A DNA stretch of 64,000 nucleotides from Natrinema versiforme JCM 10478. Lineage in GTDB: Archaea; Halobacteriota; Halobacteria; Halobacteriales; Natrialbaceae. Below the pieces are notes generated by a model. The model saw nothing but the letters and a program-made list of their open reading frames with translations. It ran no database searches and had not been told where the DNA came from. Shown piece by piece: positions 27,072 to 35,361 of this stretch (its first letter is position 1; each line of letters starts with the position of its first letter). The translations under genes were made by a program, and so were the position numbers. The stretch is taken from positions 1 through 64,000 of the forward strand of contig NZ_AOID01000030.1 in NCBI RefSeq assembly GCF_000337195.1. The letters run 5' to 3'.

Positions 27072-28820
27072 ATGGCACGCGAACGAAGTTCCGGTCGGAG
27101 AGAGCGTACAGACGAGAAAGCGACTCGGATCGGCCGACGAGAGTGGCTAAAAACAACCACCGCAGGGGCGATTGCAGCGATCGGCGGGGTAGCGGTCGGC
27201 ACAAGTTCCGTTACGGCGGCCGACGAAGGGGGACCCGTGGACCCCGAGAACTGGCAGGTCACCTTCGAAGATCAGTTCGAGGGCACCTCCCTGAATTCGA
27301 ACAACTGGGGGGTCGGCTTCGGCTGGGGAAACACGGCGAACAACGACGATGCGACGGTCACATCGGACAACGTGATCGTCGACAACGGGACCCTTCGGTT
27401 GCGGACCACCCACGGCGGCGGTGGCTCGAACGATGTCTATCAGGGAGCGATCAACTCCAAAAATCGGCAGTATTTCGGCCCCGGTCACTACTTCGAGGCG
27501 AAGATTAAGATGCCCGGACGAACGGGTCTCCTGCCCGGCTTCTGGTCGAAACCGAACTCGGAGGCATGGCCGCCGGAACTCGACTTCATCGAACTGTTCC
27601 AGGACGGCAACGATGTCTACAGTGACCGCCACCACGCACACTGCAACGTTCACTGGTCGACCTCCGGGCAACCCGGAGACGGGTCGACGCACACGCACGA
27701 CCCGCTGACTCACGATACGGGCGTCGATCTCACCGAGTCGTACAACGTCTACGGCTGTGCCTGGCACGAGGACAGTATCGACTTCTACTTCAACGGCAAC
27801 TACATCGGCTCGCGCGACGGCTCGTCGATGATGAGCGCCGTCGAAGCCGGTGCCCCCTTCTACATGATGTTCACCACCCACGTGAACCGCATCGGCAACG
27901 CCGATCTCTCACAGGCCTGGGAAGAAGAGATGGCAGTCGATTGGTGTCGCGTCTGGGAGCACGCACCCGGTAGCGGGACGCCGTCCGATGGCGATACCAC
28001 TGACGAGACCGAGGAACAGCCCGAAGAGGAGACGTCCGATGACGCGGCCGCCGGCCGCTCCATCGAGATCAGTTCCGCGAACGGAGACGGCGTTCGGTAC
28101 GAATTCACCGCGTCGGACGGCGGCATCGAGATCGACTCGTCGACCGGATCGGGCCAGGAGTGGGTCTCCGACGACGGGATCTACGGCTGGGGGACGACGT
28201 CGACCAGCACGTCGCAGGTCGATGGCTTCACCTTCGACGGCAAAATCACCGGGTTCGGACAGGACGCACCGGTCACGGTCCGAATCGACGGCGAGGAAGT
28301 CGACCCGGACTCGTTCGGCCCGGTTGACCCGGCCGATACGCCCTGGGACGACGGAAGCAGCGACACTGAGGACGGGTCGGAGACGGACGGGGAGACCGAT
28401 TCGTCGACGGACGAAACGTCCGATCCCGAATCCGATGACAGCACCGACGGGACATCCGACAACGAGTCCGGTGATGGGACGGACGGAACCTCCGACAGCG
28501 GCTCCGACGGCACCACCGACGGAACCGAAGACGACCAATCGAGTTCCACCCCACCGAATCGCATCACGTTCGTCGGAACGGGCACTCACGGCGAGTACAC
28601 GTTCACCGCGAGCGGTCGCGTCACCGAGAACCCCGACCGCGGCACGCTCGAGGGGGACGAGATCAGCGGCTCGACGGCGACCGGGACCCTGGCGTGGTAC
28701 GGCGACATCGATAGCTACCGATTCGACGGCCGACTTCGCGACCTCTCGCTCGAGGGGAACGCGATCCTCCTCATTAACGGAGTCATGGTCGACGCCGAGG
28801 AGATCGAAAACCAGCTCTGA
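27072..28820 (+). CDS. Tat-exported GH16 endo-beta-glucanase-like protein with two C-terminal repeat domains
   Basis: This is a secreted polysaccharide hydrolase of 582 residues. A Tat signal (GRREWLK at 21-27, hydrophobic segment to about 50) exports it folded. The GH16 domain (56-300) has the catalytic ELDFIE (nucleophile Glu169, acid/base Glu174), in the beta-bulge ExDxxE form of laminarinase-like enzymes. A Thr/Glu-rich linker leads to one beta-rich domain (about 330-418), then an Asp/Ser/Thr/Gly-rich linker, then a related domain to the end. ATG 27072 fits the TATA-like element better than GTG 27060. It is convergent with another GH16 gene. Confidence 0.9.
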   Translation: MARERSSGRRERTDEKATRIGRREWLKTTTAGAIAAIGGVAVGTSSVTAADEGGPVDPENWQVTFEDQFEGTSLNSNNWGVGFGWGNTANNDDATVTSDNVIVDNGTLRLRTTHGGGGSNDVYQGAINSKNRQYFGPGHYFEAKIKMPGRTGLLPGFWSKPNSEAWPPELDFIELFQDGNDVYSDRHHAHCNVHWSTSGQPGDGSTHTHDPLTHDTGVDLTESYNVYGCAWHEDSIDFYFNGNYIGSRDGSSMMSAVEAGAPFYMMFTTHVNRIGNADLSQAWEEEMAVDWCRVWEHAPGSGTPSDGDTTDETEEQPEEETSDDAAAGRSIEISSANGDGVRYEFTASDGGIEIDSSTGSGQEWVSDDGIYGWGTTSTSTSQVDGFTFDGKITGFGQDAPVTVRIDGEEVDPDSFGPVDPADTPWDDGSSDTEDGSETDGETDSSTDETSDPESDDSTDGTSDNESGDGTDGTSDSGSDGTTDGTEDDQSSSTPPNRITFVGTGTHGEYTFTASGRVTENPDRGTLEGDEISGSTATGTLAWYGDIDSYRFDGRLRDLSLEGNAILLINGVMVDAEEIENQL

Positions 28821-28949
28821 ACGGTCGCTGACGACAGCGGGTAACGGAGAGCCGACCGCGGCGACCGCAGGTGATGACACCGTCGAACGCGGCCGTCACG
28901 ATGAGTGCAATGGTCGGGGCCGGGACCACTATCACACCCGCCGATCGCC

Positions 28950-30047
28950 CTACCGCTCCCAGACCCGTACCCGGTCGATTTCCATGTAGGCGGGGAGATC
29001 GGCCGAGTTCGGCGTCTCGAGAAACGGGGCATCGAGACCGAAGTTGAGGATCAGTCGCATCTCGTCCGTCGAGATCTGTGCCTCGTCCTCGAAGCGGAAC
29101 CGCTCTTCGCCGTCGATGTACCAGACGATTCGGTCCTCGCGCCAGTCGACCGCGTAGTTGTGGAAGTCGCCGCTGAAATCCGGGCCGCAGTAGGTCTCCT
29201 CCTCGGTCTGAATGTTCCCGTCCGAATCTCGGTAGTAGTAGGTCATGTGGGGGCAGGGATCCGTCCCGAAAAACTCGAAGATATCTATCTCCGGCGGCCA
29301 CTGATCGTCCGGCGTCAGCCAGAACGCGGGCCAGAATCCCTTGACCGTCGGCGGAATTCGGATCCGTCCCTCGATGTATCCGGGGCCGAACGAGCGATAG
29401 GGTGTGGCCACGCCCGTCGTGTACGGAACGGTATCGCGGTCGTCCGTCTCCGACGACTGCGATCCCTCGTTCGCTGGCTCTCGAACCCCCGTTTCTCCCG
29501 CTTCGCTGTCCGTCGTTTCGTTGGATGCTGTTTCGTTGGCCGCCGTTCCGTTGGACGCTGTTGCGTTCGGCGCAGTCTCGTTACCGTCGGTCCCGGTCGC
29601 CGTCTCGTTCCCCTCGACTTGCGCGATCTCGCCGTCGGTTTCGTTCGCATCCGTGTCGCTTTGATCGTCACCACGGGCTCCATCCGGGACCTCCCAGCGC
29701 TGTTCGATGGCCTTGAGGACGAGCTTGTCCTCGTAGACGTAGGCGTTGTCGGGGGGCGCATAGGCGTTGAAGTTGTGTATTCGCTCGCCCCACGGAAACT
29801 CGGTCTCCCAGACGCCCGCGTCGACGGTGTTCTCCTCGAACCAGTCTTCGAAAACGAGTTCGAGTTCGTCGTCGTCCGCCGGCGAGATATCGGGGACGGT
29901 CTCGTTGGCCGGAGTTTCGTTTGCCGACTCGTTCTGTCTCGCTCCCGGCGGTTCGACGCTGAAACAGCCGGCTCCGAGCGCGGCGAGCGCGCCGGCACTA
30001 GTTCGGAGGATCGTTCGCCTGTCGGCCCTGCTGGGTTCGTTTGGCAT
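28950..30047 (-). CDS. Tat-exported GH16 lipoprotein with sequon-rich insertion
   Basis: The 365-residue product has a Tat motif (DRRTILRT at 9-16) and a lipobox LGAGC with Cys28, so it is probably lipid-anchored on the outside. The GH16 domain carries EIDIFE (Glu253, Asp255, Glu258). An acidic, Asn/Glu/Thr-rich segment of about 90 residues (123-212) interrupts the catalytic domain before YRSFGPGY, at a loop that is only about 20 residues in the neighbouring GH16 enzyme. It contains seven N-x-T sequons. Substrate is likely a beta-glucan or similar matrix glycan. It is convergent with the other GH16 gene. Confidence 0.88.
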   Translation of the reverse strand: MPNEPSRADRRTILRTSAGALAALGAGCFSVEPPGARQNESANETPANETVPDISPADDDELELVFEDWFEENTVDAGVWETEFPWGERIHNFNAYAPPDNAYVYEDKLVLKAIEQRWEVPDGARGDDQSDTDANETDGEIAQVEGNETATGTDGNETAPNATASNGTAANETASNETTDSEAGETGVREPANEGSQSSETDDRDTVPYTTGVATPYRSFGPGYIEGRIRIPPTVKGFWPAFWLTPDDQWPPEIDIFEFFGTDPCPHMTYYYRDSDGNIQTEEETYCGPDFSGDFHNYAVDWREDRIVWYIDGEERFRFEDEAQISTDEMRLILNFGLDAPFLETPNSADLPAYMEIDRVRVWER

Positions 30048-30104
30048 TGTCTGATTCTGGGAAGTTCGCTTCTCGCTACGCAGGTTTCGTGTGTCCGGGA
30101 TCGA

Positions 30105-31016
30105 CTACCGTCGACACTCCTCTTCGATCCAGATGTCTTTCCACTGCTCGGGGTGTTCTTCCTGCAAGCGGTGGATGTCTTGGACCTTCACGTAGGCCGC
30201 AATCATCTGGTAGAACTCCAGAAACGCGACGAAAAAGCCCCGATAGCCGTCGAGCGCCGCGCCACTGATGATGAGCCGATCCAGACCGACGGCGATGCCG
30301 CGGAGCAGAAACGACAGGAATCCGTTTCGGTTCCCGCTCTCGACGGCTTGGACCGCCTCGAGCGCGCTATACTGCATGATCTTCGACTCGATCTCGGACG
30401 CGCGCTCGAACCGATAGTGATCGATGCGGTTCGAGAGGGTTTTCGTCCGCTCGCGGTAGGGCTGCTGAACCGAGAGCCGTTCCCAGATGTACTCGTGCTC
30501 GAAGTAGAGGATGTCTTTTCGCGCGAGATACGGTCGCTTGTAGTGATACTGGTTCGTGCGAGCACCCATCATGTGCTCTTGTTTTTCCATGTAGAAGGCG
30601 ACGACACCCACCGTCCCGAACGCGTCGATGATCTCGTCTCGCAGCTCCGGCGGGACCTCCTCGTCGGCGTCGAGGACGAACACCCAGTCGTTGTCCGCGT
30701 GTTCCATCGCCTGTGTCTTGATCTGGGCGAAGCTCTCGAACTCGTGTTGATAGACGTTCGCCCCGTACTCCTCGCAGATCTCGACGGTCCCGTCTTGACT
30801 GTCGCTGTCGACGACGACGATCTCGTCGGTCCACCGGACGACGCTCTCGAGACAATCACGAATGGTGTCGGCGTTGTTCTTCGTCGTGAGACAGACCGAG
30901 ACCGGGAGCGTCTCGAGGTCCTCCGGAGATCGGTGTCTCGTCGGTTGGTTTGACGCCTCGCGGTTCGAAAGTGTGGTTTTGACGTGATCTAATAGATGAT
31001 CGTAGACGTACTTCAT
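30105..31016 (-). CDS. GT2 glycosyltransferase (KdtX/WaaE-like)
   Basis: The 303-residue protein has a GT-A domain from about 37: VSVCLTTKNNADTI, EIVVVDSDSQDGT, and the metal-binding VFVLDADEEVPPEL. A region after 150 (YLARKDILYF, RIDHYRFER) resembles the LPS-core-type WaaE/KdtX family. A hydrophobic stretch near 225-265 may sit at the membrane. It probably extends a surface glycan. Start ATG 31016. It lies downstream of the FemAB/ATP-grasp pair on the same strand, 88 bases away. Confidence 0.85.
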   Translation of the reverse strand: MKYVYDHLLDHVKTTLSNREASNQPTRHRSPEDLETLPVSVCLTTKNNADTIRDCLESVVRWTDEIVVVDSDSQDGTVEICEEYGANVYQHEFESFAQIKTQAMEHADNDWVFVLDADEEVPPELRDEIIDAFGTVGVVAFYMEKQEHMMGARTNQYHYKRPYLARKDILYFEHEYIWERLSVQQPYRERTKTLSNRIDHYRFERASEIESKIMQYSALEAVQAVESGNRNGFLSFLLRGIAVGLDRLIISGAALDGYRGFFVAFLEFYQMIAAYVKVQDIHRLQEEHPEQWKDIWIEEECRR

Positions 31017-31104
31017 GATCGGATGTCTCCGGCTCCCGAGTGCTGTCGTCTCAGCTCGCGATCCAACGAGTCATCACTATGCGGATGGGTAGTGTGCATT
31101 GCCA

Positions 31105-32181
31105 TCAAAGGCTGATATCCTTTCGAACGAAAGGCCCAATTAGACGCGTGAGCGGGATCGGTAGTTTCCGCCATACGCGCTTTATCGGCTCGTATTTTTC
31201 GTCTTCGGGATGTGGGAGACTTCCCGTGCCGGATGGGAAGTAATGGTAGTCATCGTACCACGTTTTCGCCCCGCCGAAGCTCTTTTTAAACATGTAGACG
31301 CCCGATCCCTCGCGGGTCCGGCCCATCTCGTAGGAGTCGTACCCCGCCGCGGCCGCCCGCTCGAGTGACTTCCACAGCAGGAGACTCCCGCCATTGAGGT
31401 CCCGGTACTCGTAGTCGGTGACGACGCCCCACTGGTAGACGGTCGACCCGAGCGAGAGGTCCATGATCCCGTTGATCGGTGCGCCGTCTTTCCGAATCAG
31501 TCCGAGGTGGAGGTCGCCGGGACCGGGACCGGTCAGCCGGTCCCAGAGGGTTCGGAAGAACCGAAACGAGTGCGGCGGCGTCCCGTGCCCGCGCATCGAC
31601 GCCAAGTAGAGATCGTAGTATTCGCGGAGGTCGTCAACCGTCGTTCCTATCTCGTATTCGACCCCCGCTTCGTCGGCCGCCTGTCTGATCTGGCGGCGGC
31701 GGCTCTCTTTGATGTTCTCCCACGTCGCGTCGGGGCCGCCACTCAGATCGATATCGAACGTGACGAACCGGTCCCGTTTTTCGAACCCGTCGGCCGCTCC
31801 GAGGTCCCTGCCGCGGAGACTGACGAAGTCGACGTCGAGGTCGTCCGCGAGCGTTCTGGTCCGCTCGAGCAACAGCGACCTGACGGTCGCGGCTCGGCCG
31901 TCGTCCGTGACGATCGACCCGCGAGCGGCGTACGGCGGCGAGACCAGTTTGGAACCGAACACCCTGCTTTGGATGTGCGTAAGCGGGAGCGCGCCGAGGA
32001 TGCCGTCTGCCGTGCGGACGACGAGGTGGTAGCGATCGTGGCCGTATCCGGCGGTCGCGTCGCCCCACGCCGATACCCCGTAGACCGGCCCGTCGGCTCG
32101 CTCGAGGTAGGCGTCCCAGTCGGCCGAATCGCGACACTGCGTCACCGTGAGCTGGCTCTCGAGTTGTGAGTGTTCGTCCAT
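31105..32181 (-). CDS. FemAB-like GNAT acyltransferase, copy 1
   Basis: The 358-residue protein has the tandem-GNAT look of the FemX/FemAB family: an N-terminal acceptor half (ADWDAYLERADGPVYGVSAW), the basic NIKESRRRQIRQA helix, and the C-terminal GNAT half (GDLHLGLIRKDGAPINGIMDL, GGSLLLWKSLERAAAAGYDSYEMG). Bacterial members add amino acids from aminoacyl-tRNA to peptidoglycan or act in exopolysaccharide loci. Archaea lack murein, so the acceptor here is unknown. ATG 32181 is separated by two bases from the ATP-grasp stop, giving an operon. Confidence 0.8.
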   Translation of the reverse strand: MDEHSQLESQLTVTQCRDSADWDAYLERADGPVYGVSAWGDATAGYGHDRYHLVVRTADGILGALPLTHIQSRVFGSKLVSPPYAARGSIVTDDGRAATVRSLLLERTRTLADDLDVDFVSLRGRDLGAADGFEKRDRFVTFDIDLSGGPDATWENIKESRRRQIRQAADEAGVEYEIGTTVDDLREYYDLYLASMRGHGTPPHSFRFFRTLWDRLTGPGPGDLHLGLIRKDGAPINGIMDLSLGSTVYQWGVVTDYEYRDLNGGSLLLWKSLERAAAAGYDSYEMGRTREGSGVYMFKKSFGGAKTWYDDYHYFPSGTGSLPHPEDEKYEPIKRVWRKLPIPLTRLIGPFVRKDISL

Positions 32182-32183
32182 CG

Positions 32184-33440
32184 TTAGTTCGGTGCGGAAA
32201 TCGGCTCCTCGACGGATCGATCGGGAGCGATGCCGAGCGTTTCGGAGTACAGCACGGCGTTGTAGAGGCCCTTGACGAACGGCTTCAAGTCCGTCCGATC
32301 GACGTAATCGAACTGCGGCCGGTCGATACAGGACGCGAGGACGCTCGCGCAGGCAGCGGGAACTGACGGTCGTTCCGTAGACGGATAGTCTTCGGAGAGA
32401 ACGCTCTTGAGATACGAGAGTTCGCCGTAAAGCGAGTGGGTCGCGACACCGAGTTCGTAGCCCGGGTCGATACGCTCGCGCGCGCCCATCGCGAGCAGCC
32501 AGTGATAGTACGGAAAGTCCGCACCCGCACGGATCGCACACGGAACGGAGAGCCAGAGGCGGGGATTGATCTCGGTCAGTTTGAACTCGCCCGTGTTCGC
32601 GTCCTTCATGAATTCGATACACGCCGTCCCGTGCCAGTCGAGGTGATCGAGAATCTTCCGCCCGGCGTCGGCGAGTTCCGGTTCGAAGACCGCTTCGCGG
32701 TAGACGCTGCCGCCCTCGCCGTAGGTCTTCCGTCGAAGGTAGCGTTGTTGCCACGAGGCGACTTCCTCACCGTGGTCGTAGAGCCCGCTGTACATGTACT
32801 CGTGTTCGATCGGCACGGCCTCCTGGACGATCGGCGTGTGGCCCTCCATATCGCGGTCGATCGCGTCTAGATCCGGCTTCTGACCGGGCTCGACGAAGGT
32901 GGTCTCTCCCCGCATGTTGTCGATCCGCGATGTGAGATGCGAGTCGACGTAGTCGCTGGTGAGAATCGAGAACCGCGGTTTGACGATGAGGTCGTCGTCC
33001 CACTCGTCGACTTCGTCGAGCAGTCGCGTCTCGGGAACCGAGACGCCGAGCTCGTCGGCGATCTCGACTAACCGATACCGATCGTGAACCGACCGCAACG
33101 CGCCGTACGACGGTGCGATGACGGAGACGTGTTCTTCGAATTCGGATCGGAACTTCGAGAGGACGTAGATGTCTTCCTCCCGAACGGGGATTATCGTCCG
33201 GATGTCGGGGCGCTCGGCGAGCGAGAGCAACGACGCTTTGTAGGCCGTGAGATCGTCATTCGGTGACGGAACGAGCCGCGATTCGGTACAGTATCGGGAC
33301 GAACAGGCCGGAACGTTTCGATCGTCGGTCGCGACGACGGTCGGGACGCCGCGTTTTCCGAGCGAACGGATACACGCGAGCGGGATAACTGACGCGTTTG
33401 CCGGGACGAGAACTGCGATGTCGTCTGCGCGAGCATTCAT
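32184..33440 (-). CDS. ATP-grasp ligase, copy 1
   Basis: The product, about 418 residues, has an N-terminal Rossmann-like domain (VLVPANASVIPLACIRSLG, VPTVVATDDRN), then ATP-grasp features: DDLIVKPRFSI, IVQEAVPIEHEYMYSG, and the metal-binding ACIEFMKDANTGEFKLTEIN with NPRLWLS. Such ligases form peptide or amide bonds with ATP through an acyl-phosphate. The tight link to a FemAB-like gene suggests that one makes or activates the group that the other transfers. ATG 33440 (MNARADD) is preferred over the upstream in-frame start at 33449. Confidence 0.85.
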   Translation of the reverse strand: MNARADDIAVLVPANASVIPLACIRSLGKRGVPTVVATDDRNVPACSSRYCTESRLVPSPNDDLTAYKASLLSLAERPDIRTIIPVREEDIYVLSKFRSEFEEHVSVIAPSYGALRSVHDRYRLVEIADELGVSVPETRLLDEVDEWDDDLIVKPRFSILTSDYVDSHLTSRIDNMRGETTFVEPGQKPDLDAIDRDMEGHTPIVQEAVPIEHEYMYSGLYDHGEEVASWQQRYLRRKTYGEGGSVYREAVFEPELADAGRKILDHLDWHGTACIEFMKDANTGEFKLTEINPRLWLSVPCAIRAGADFPYYHWLLAMGARERIDPGYELGVATHSLYGELSYLKSVLSEDYPSTERPSVPAACASVLASCIDRPQFDYVDRTDLKPFVKGLYNAVLYSETLGIAPDRSVEEPISAPN

Positions 33441-33655
33441 CGTTCCCACGCTCAGTACGAGGGGTTATGAAATGAGTTTGCCAGTAGCTGACCAGTACGT
33501 TCCACCGACACTAACGAAGTCCGTCCGTTCGGGGAACAGTGGATCGTTTCAGTCCTGGCCGTGGTCGCGCTTGCTGCGAAAGGCCACGTTTCCCGTACTG
33601 GTGAAGGGAGGGTTTAACTGCGATCCGCCTCGCAATCGTCTGCCCTAGGGTATCC

Positions 33656-35071
33656 ATGGATCTCGGACGCTCGAGTGTGAAACTCTTCCTCATGCAAGCC
33701 GGGAGATCGATCCTCCTGTTTCTCGCCGTCATCTACTTCGCTCGCCAGCTCGGTGCGAGCGAACTCGGGTCGCTGTTCCTCTTTCAGGCGCTGCTGGGAC
33801 TGCTGACGATTCCCGCGGATCTGGGGGTTCGCGGCGCACTCGAGAAGCGGCTGAGCGAGGGCGACCATCGCGAAGGGATGCTCGGCTCCGCGCTGGCGCT
33901 CAAACTCGTCTTACTCGGTGTCGTCGCGGTCTCGATCGTACTCGCGCGGTCGTACGTGAACCGATACATCGGCTTCGAACTGGCGTTCATACTGGTGGTC
34001 GCGCTCATCACGTTCGAGCTCTCGTCGTTTTTCGTCCAGGCGTTACGCGGGGAACTTCGCGTCGGCGAAACGGCCGTTATTCGGTTCGCCATTCGATTCA
34101 TCTGGGTCGGCCTCGGCGTCGTCCTCGTCACGTTCGGCTACGGCGTGATCGAAATCGCCGCCGGATTCGCGCTCGCCGGCGCGATCACGGCCGTCTGGGG
34201 CTACGCGCGATGTAACACGGCGATCGGTCGTCCCTCCCTCGAGCACGCGCGGTCGCTGCTCGAATACGCGAAATTTCACGCCGTCTCGTCGACGGGCGGA
34301 CGGATATACCAGTGGATGGACGTCGCGATCATCGGGTTCTTCCTGTCTCAAGAGTACGTAAGCACGTACGAGGTGGCCTGGCAGGTCACCCTGCTCGTCT
34401 TGCTCGTCAGCAAGTCCATCGGCTGGTCGATCTTTCCGCAGGTCAGCCAGTGGGACGCCGAGGGCGAACTCGACAAGGTCGAATGGGCGGTCTCGAAGGC
34501 GATCGCATTCGCCCTCTTCTTCTCGCTTCCGGCCTTGATCGGGGGGACGCTGTTCGCGTCCGAGATCCTGGGGTTTCTCTTCGGCCCGGAGTACGTCTTC
34601 GGCGCTGCAGTGCTCGTGATCCTCCTCGTCGAGAAGGTGTTCCAGTCGTTCGACGATATCATCGAGAGCGCGCTTCGCGGACTCGATCGGCCGGATCTCG
34701 CCGCGATTACGACGGTCATTACGGCTGGACTCAATCTCGTGCTCAATCCGGTGCTGGTCGTCACGGTCGGATTCGTGGGGGCAGCGATCGCGACGACAGT
34801 GGTCGGACTCATCAGCGTCGCGCTTCACACACACTACCTCAGTCGGCTCATGACGATCGAGTTCCCCTATCGGATCGTCGGGTGGTACGCCCTCTCGTCG
34901 CTCGTCATGGGCGCGATCCTCGTCGGTATCAGGTCGGCCGTTCCCATCACGAGCGTCGGCTCCCTGCTCGCCGTGATCGGCGTTGGCGCTGCGATCTATG
35001 GCGTCCTGGCCGTGTCGATCCCCCGAATTCGGAACGAGGTAATTGTCCCGGCGATACGGGTGCTCGTCTGA
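33656..35071 (+). CDS. Polysaccharide flippase (Wzx/MATE-like)
   Basis: The 471-residue protein has 12 to 14 hydrophobic segments and no signal peptide. It starts MDLGRSSVKLFLMQAGRSI, and the early RQLGASELGSLFLFQALLGLL is typical of oligosaccharide flippases. A mid-protein GRIYQWMDVAIIGFFLSQ element is also usual. It probably flips lipid-linked oligosaccharide to the outside. A TATA-like GGTTTAAC lies about 40 bases upstream. It is divergent from the ATP-grasp gene. Confidence 0.88.
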   Translation: MDLGRSSVKLFLMQAGRSILLFLAVIYFARQLGASELGSLFLFQALLGLLTIPADLGVRGALEKRLSEGDHREGMLGSALALKLVLLGVVAVSIVLARSYVNRYIGFELAFILVVALITFELSSFFVQALRGELRVGETAVIRFAIRFIWVGLGVVLVTFGYGVIEIAAGFALAGAITAVWGYARCNTAIGRPSLEHARSLLEYAKFHAVSSTGGRIYQWMDVAIIGFFLSQEYVSTYEVAWQVTLLVLLVSKSIGWSIFPQVSQWDAEGELDKVEWAVSKAIAFALFFSLPALIGGTLFASEILGFLFGPEYVFGAAVLVILLVEKVFQSFDDIIESALRGLDRPDLAAITTVITAGLNLVLNPVLVVTVGFVGAAIATTVVGLISVALHTHYLSRLMTIEFPYRIVGWYALSSLVMGAILVGIRSAVPITSVGSLLAVIGVGAAIYGVLAVSIPRIRNEVIVPAIRVLV

Positions 35072-35361
35072 GAATGGAGGCGGACAGCGGAGCGGCTCCG
35101 TCGGCCGTAAGACTGTGTTAGACGGTCCGTGTTCTGGCCCGCTCTTGGCCCTCCCAACCCGTTTGCGTCGCTCGAGACCGGACCTCCGTCGACCCTGTTA
35201 AACGGTCACAGCGATCGGAGCCGCCCGCATCCGCCACTAATCGGGCCACGGAGAGCGAATAAATCGGCTATTATCGGGCGAACGATCGTGAACACAACTA
35301 CCGTTTTAATTCGAGTGATGGTCTCGTCAGATCCACTTCGATTTCCACATTCGTATTCCTT

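Noticed and set aside
28370-28560. Short DNA repeats resembling a CRISPR or minisatellite
   Set aside because: They encode the Asp/Ser/Thr/Gly linker of the GH16 protein; spacing is irregular and in frame.
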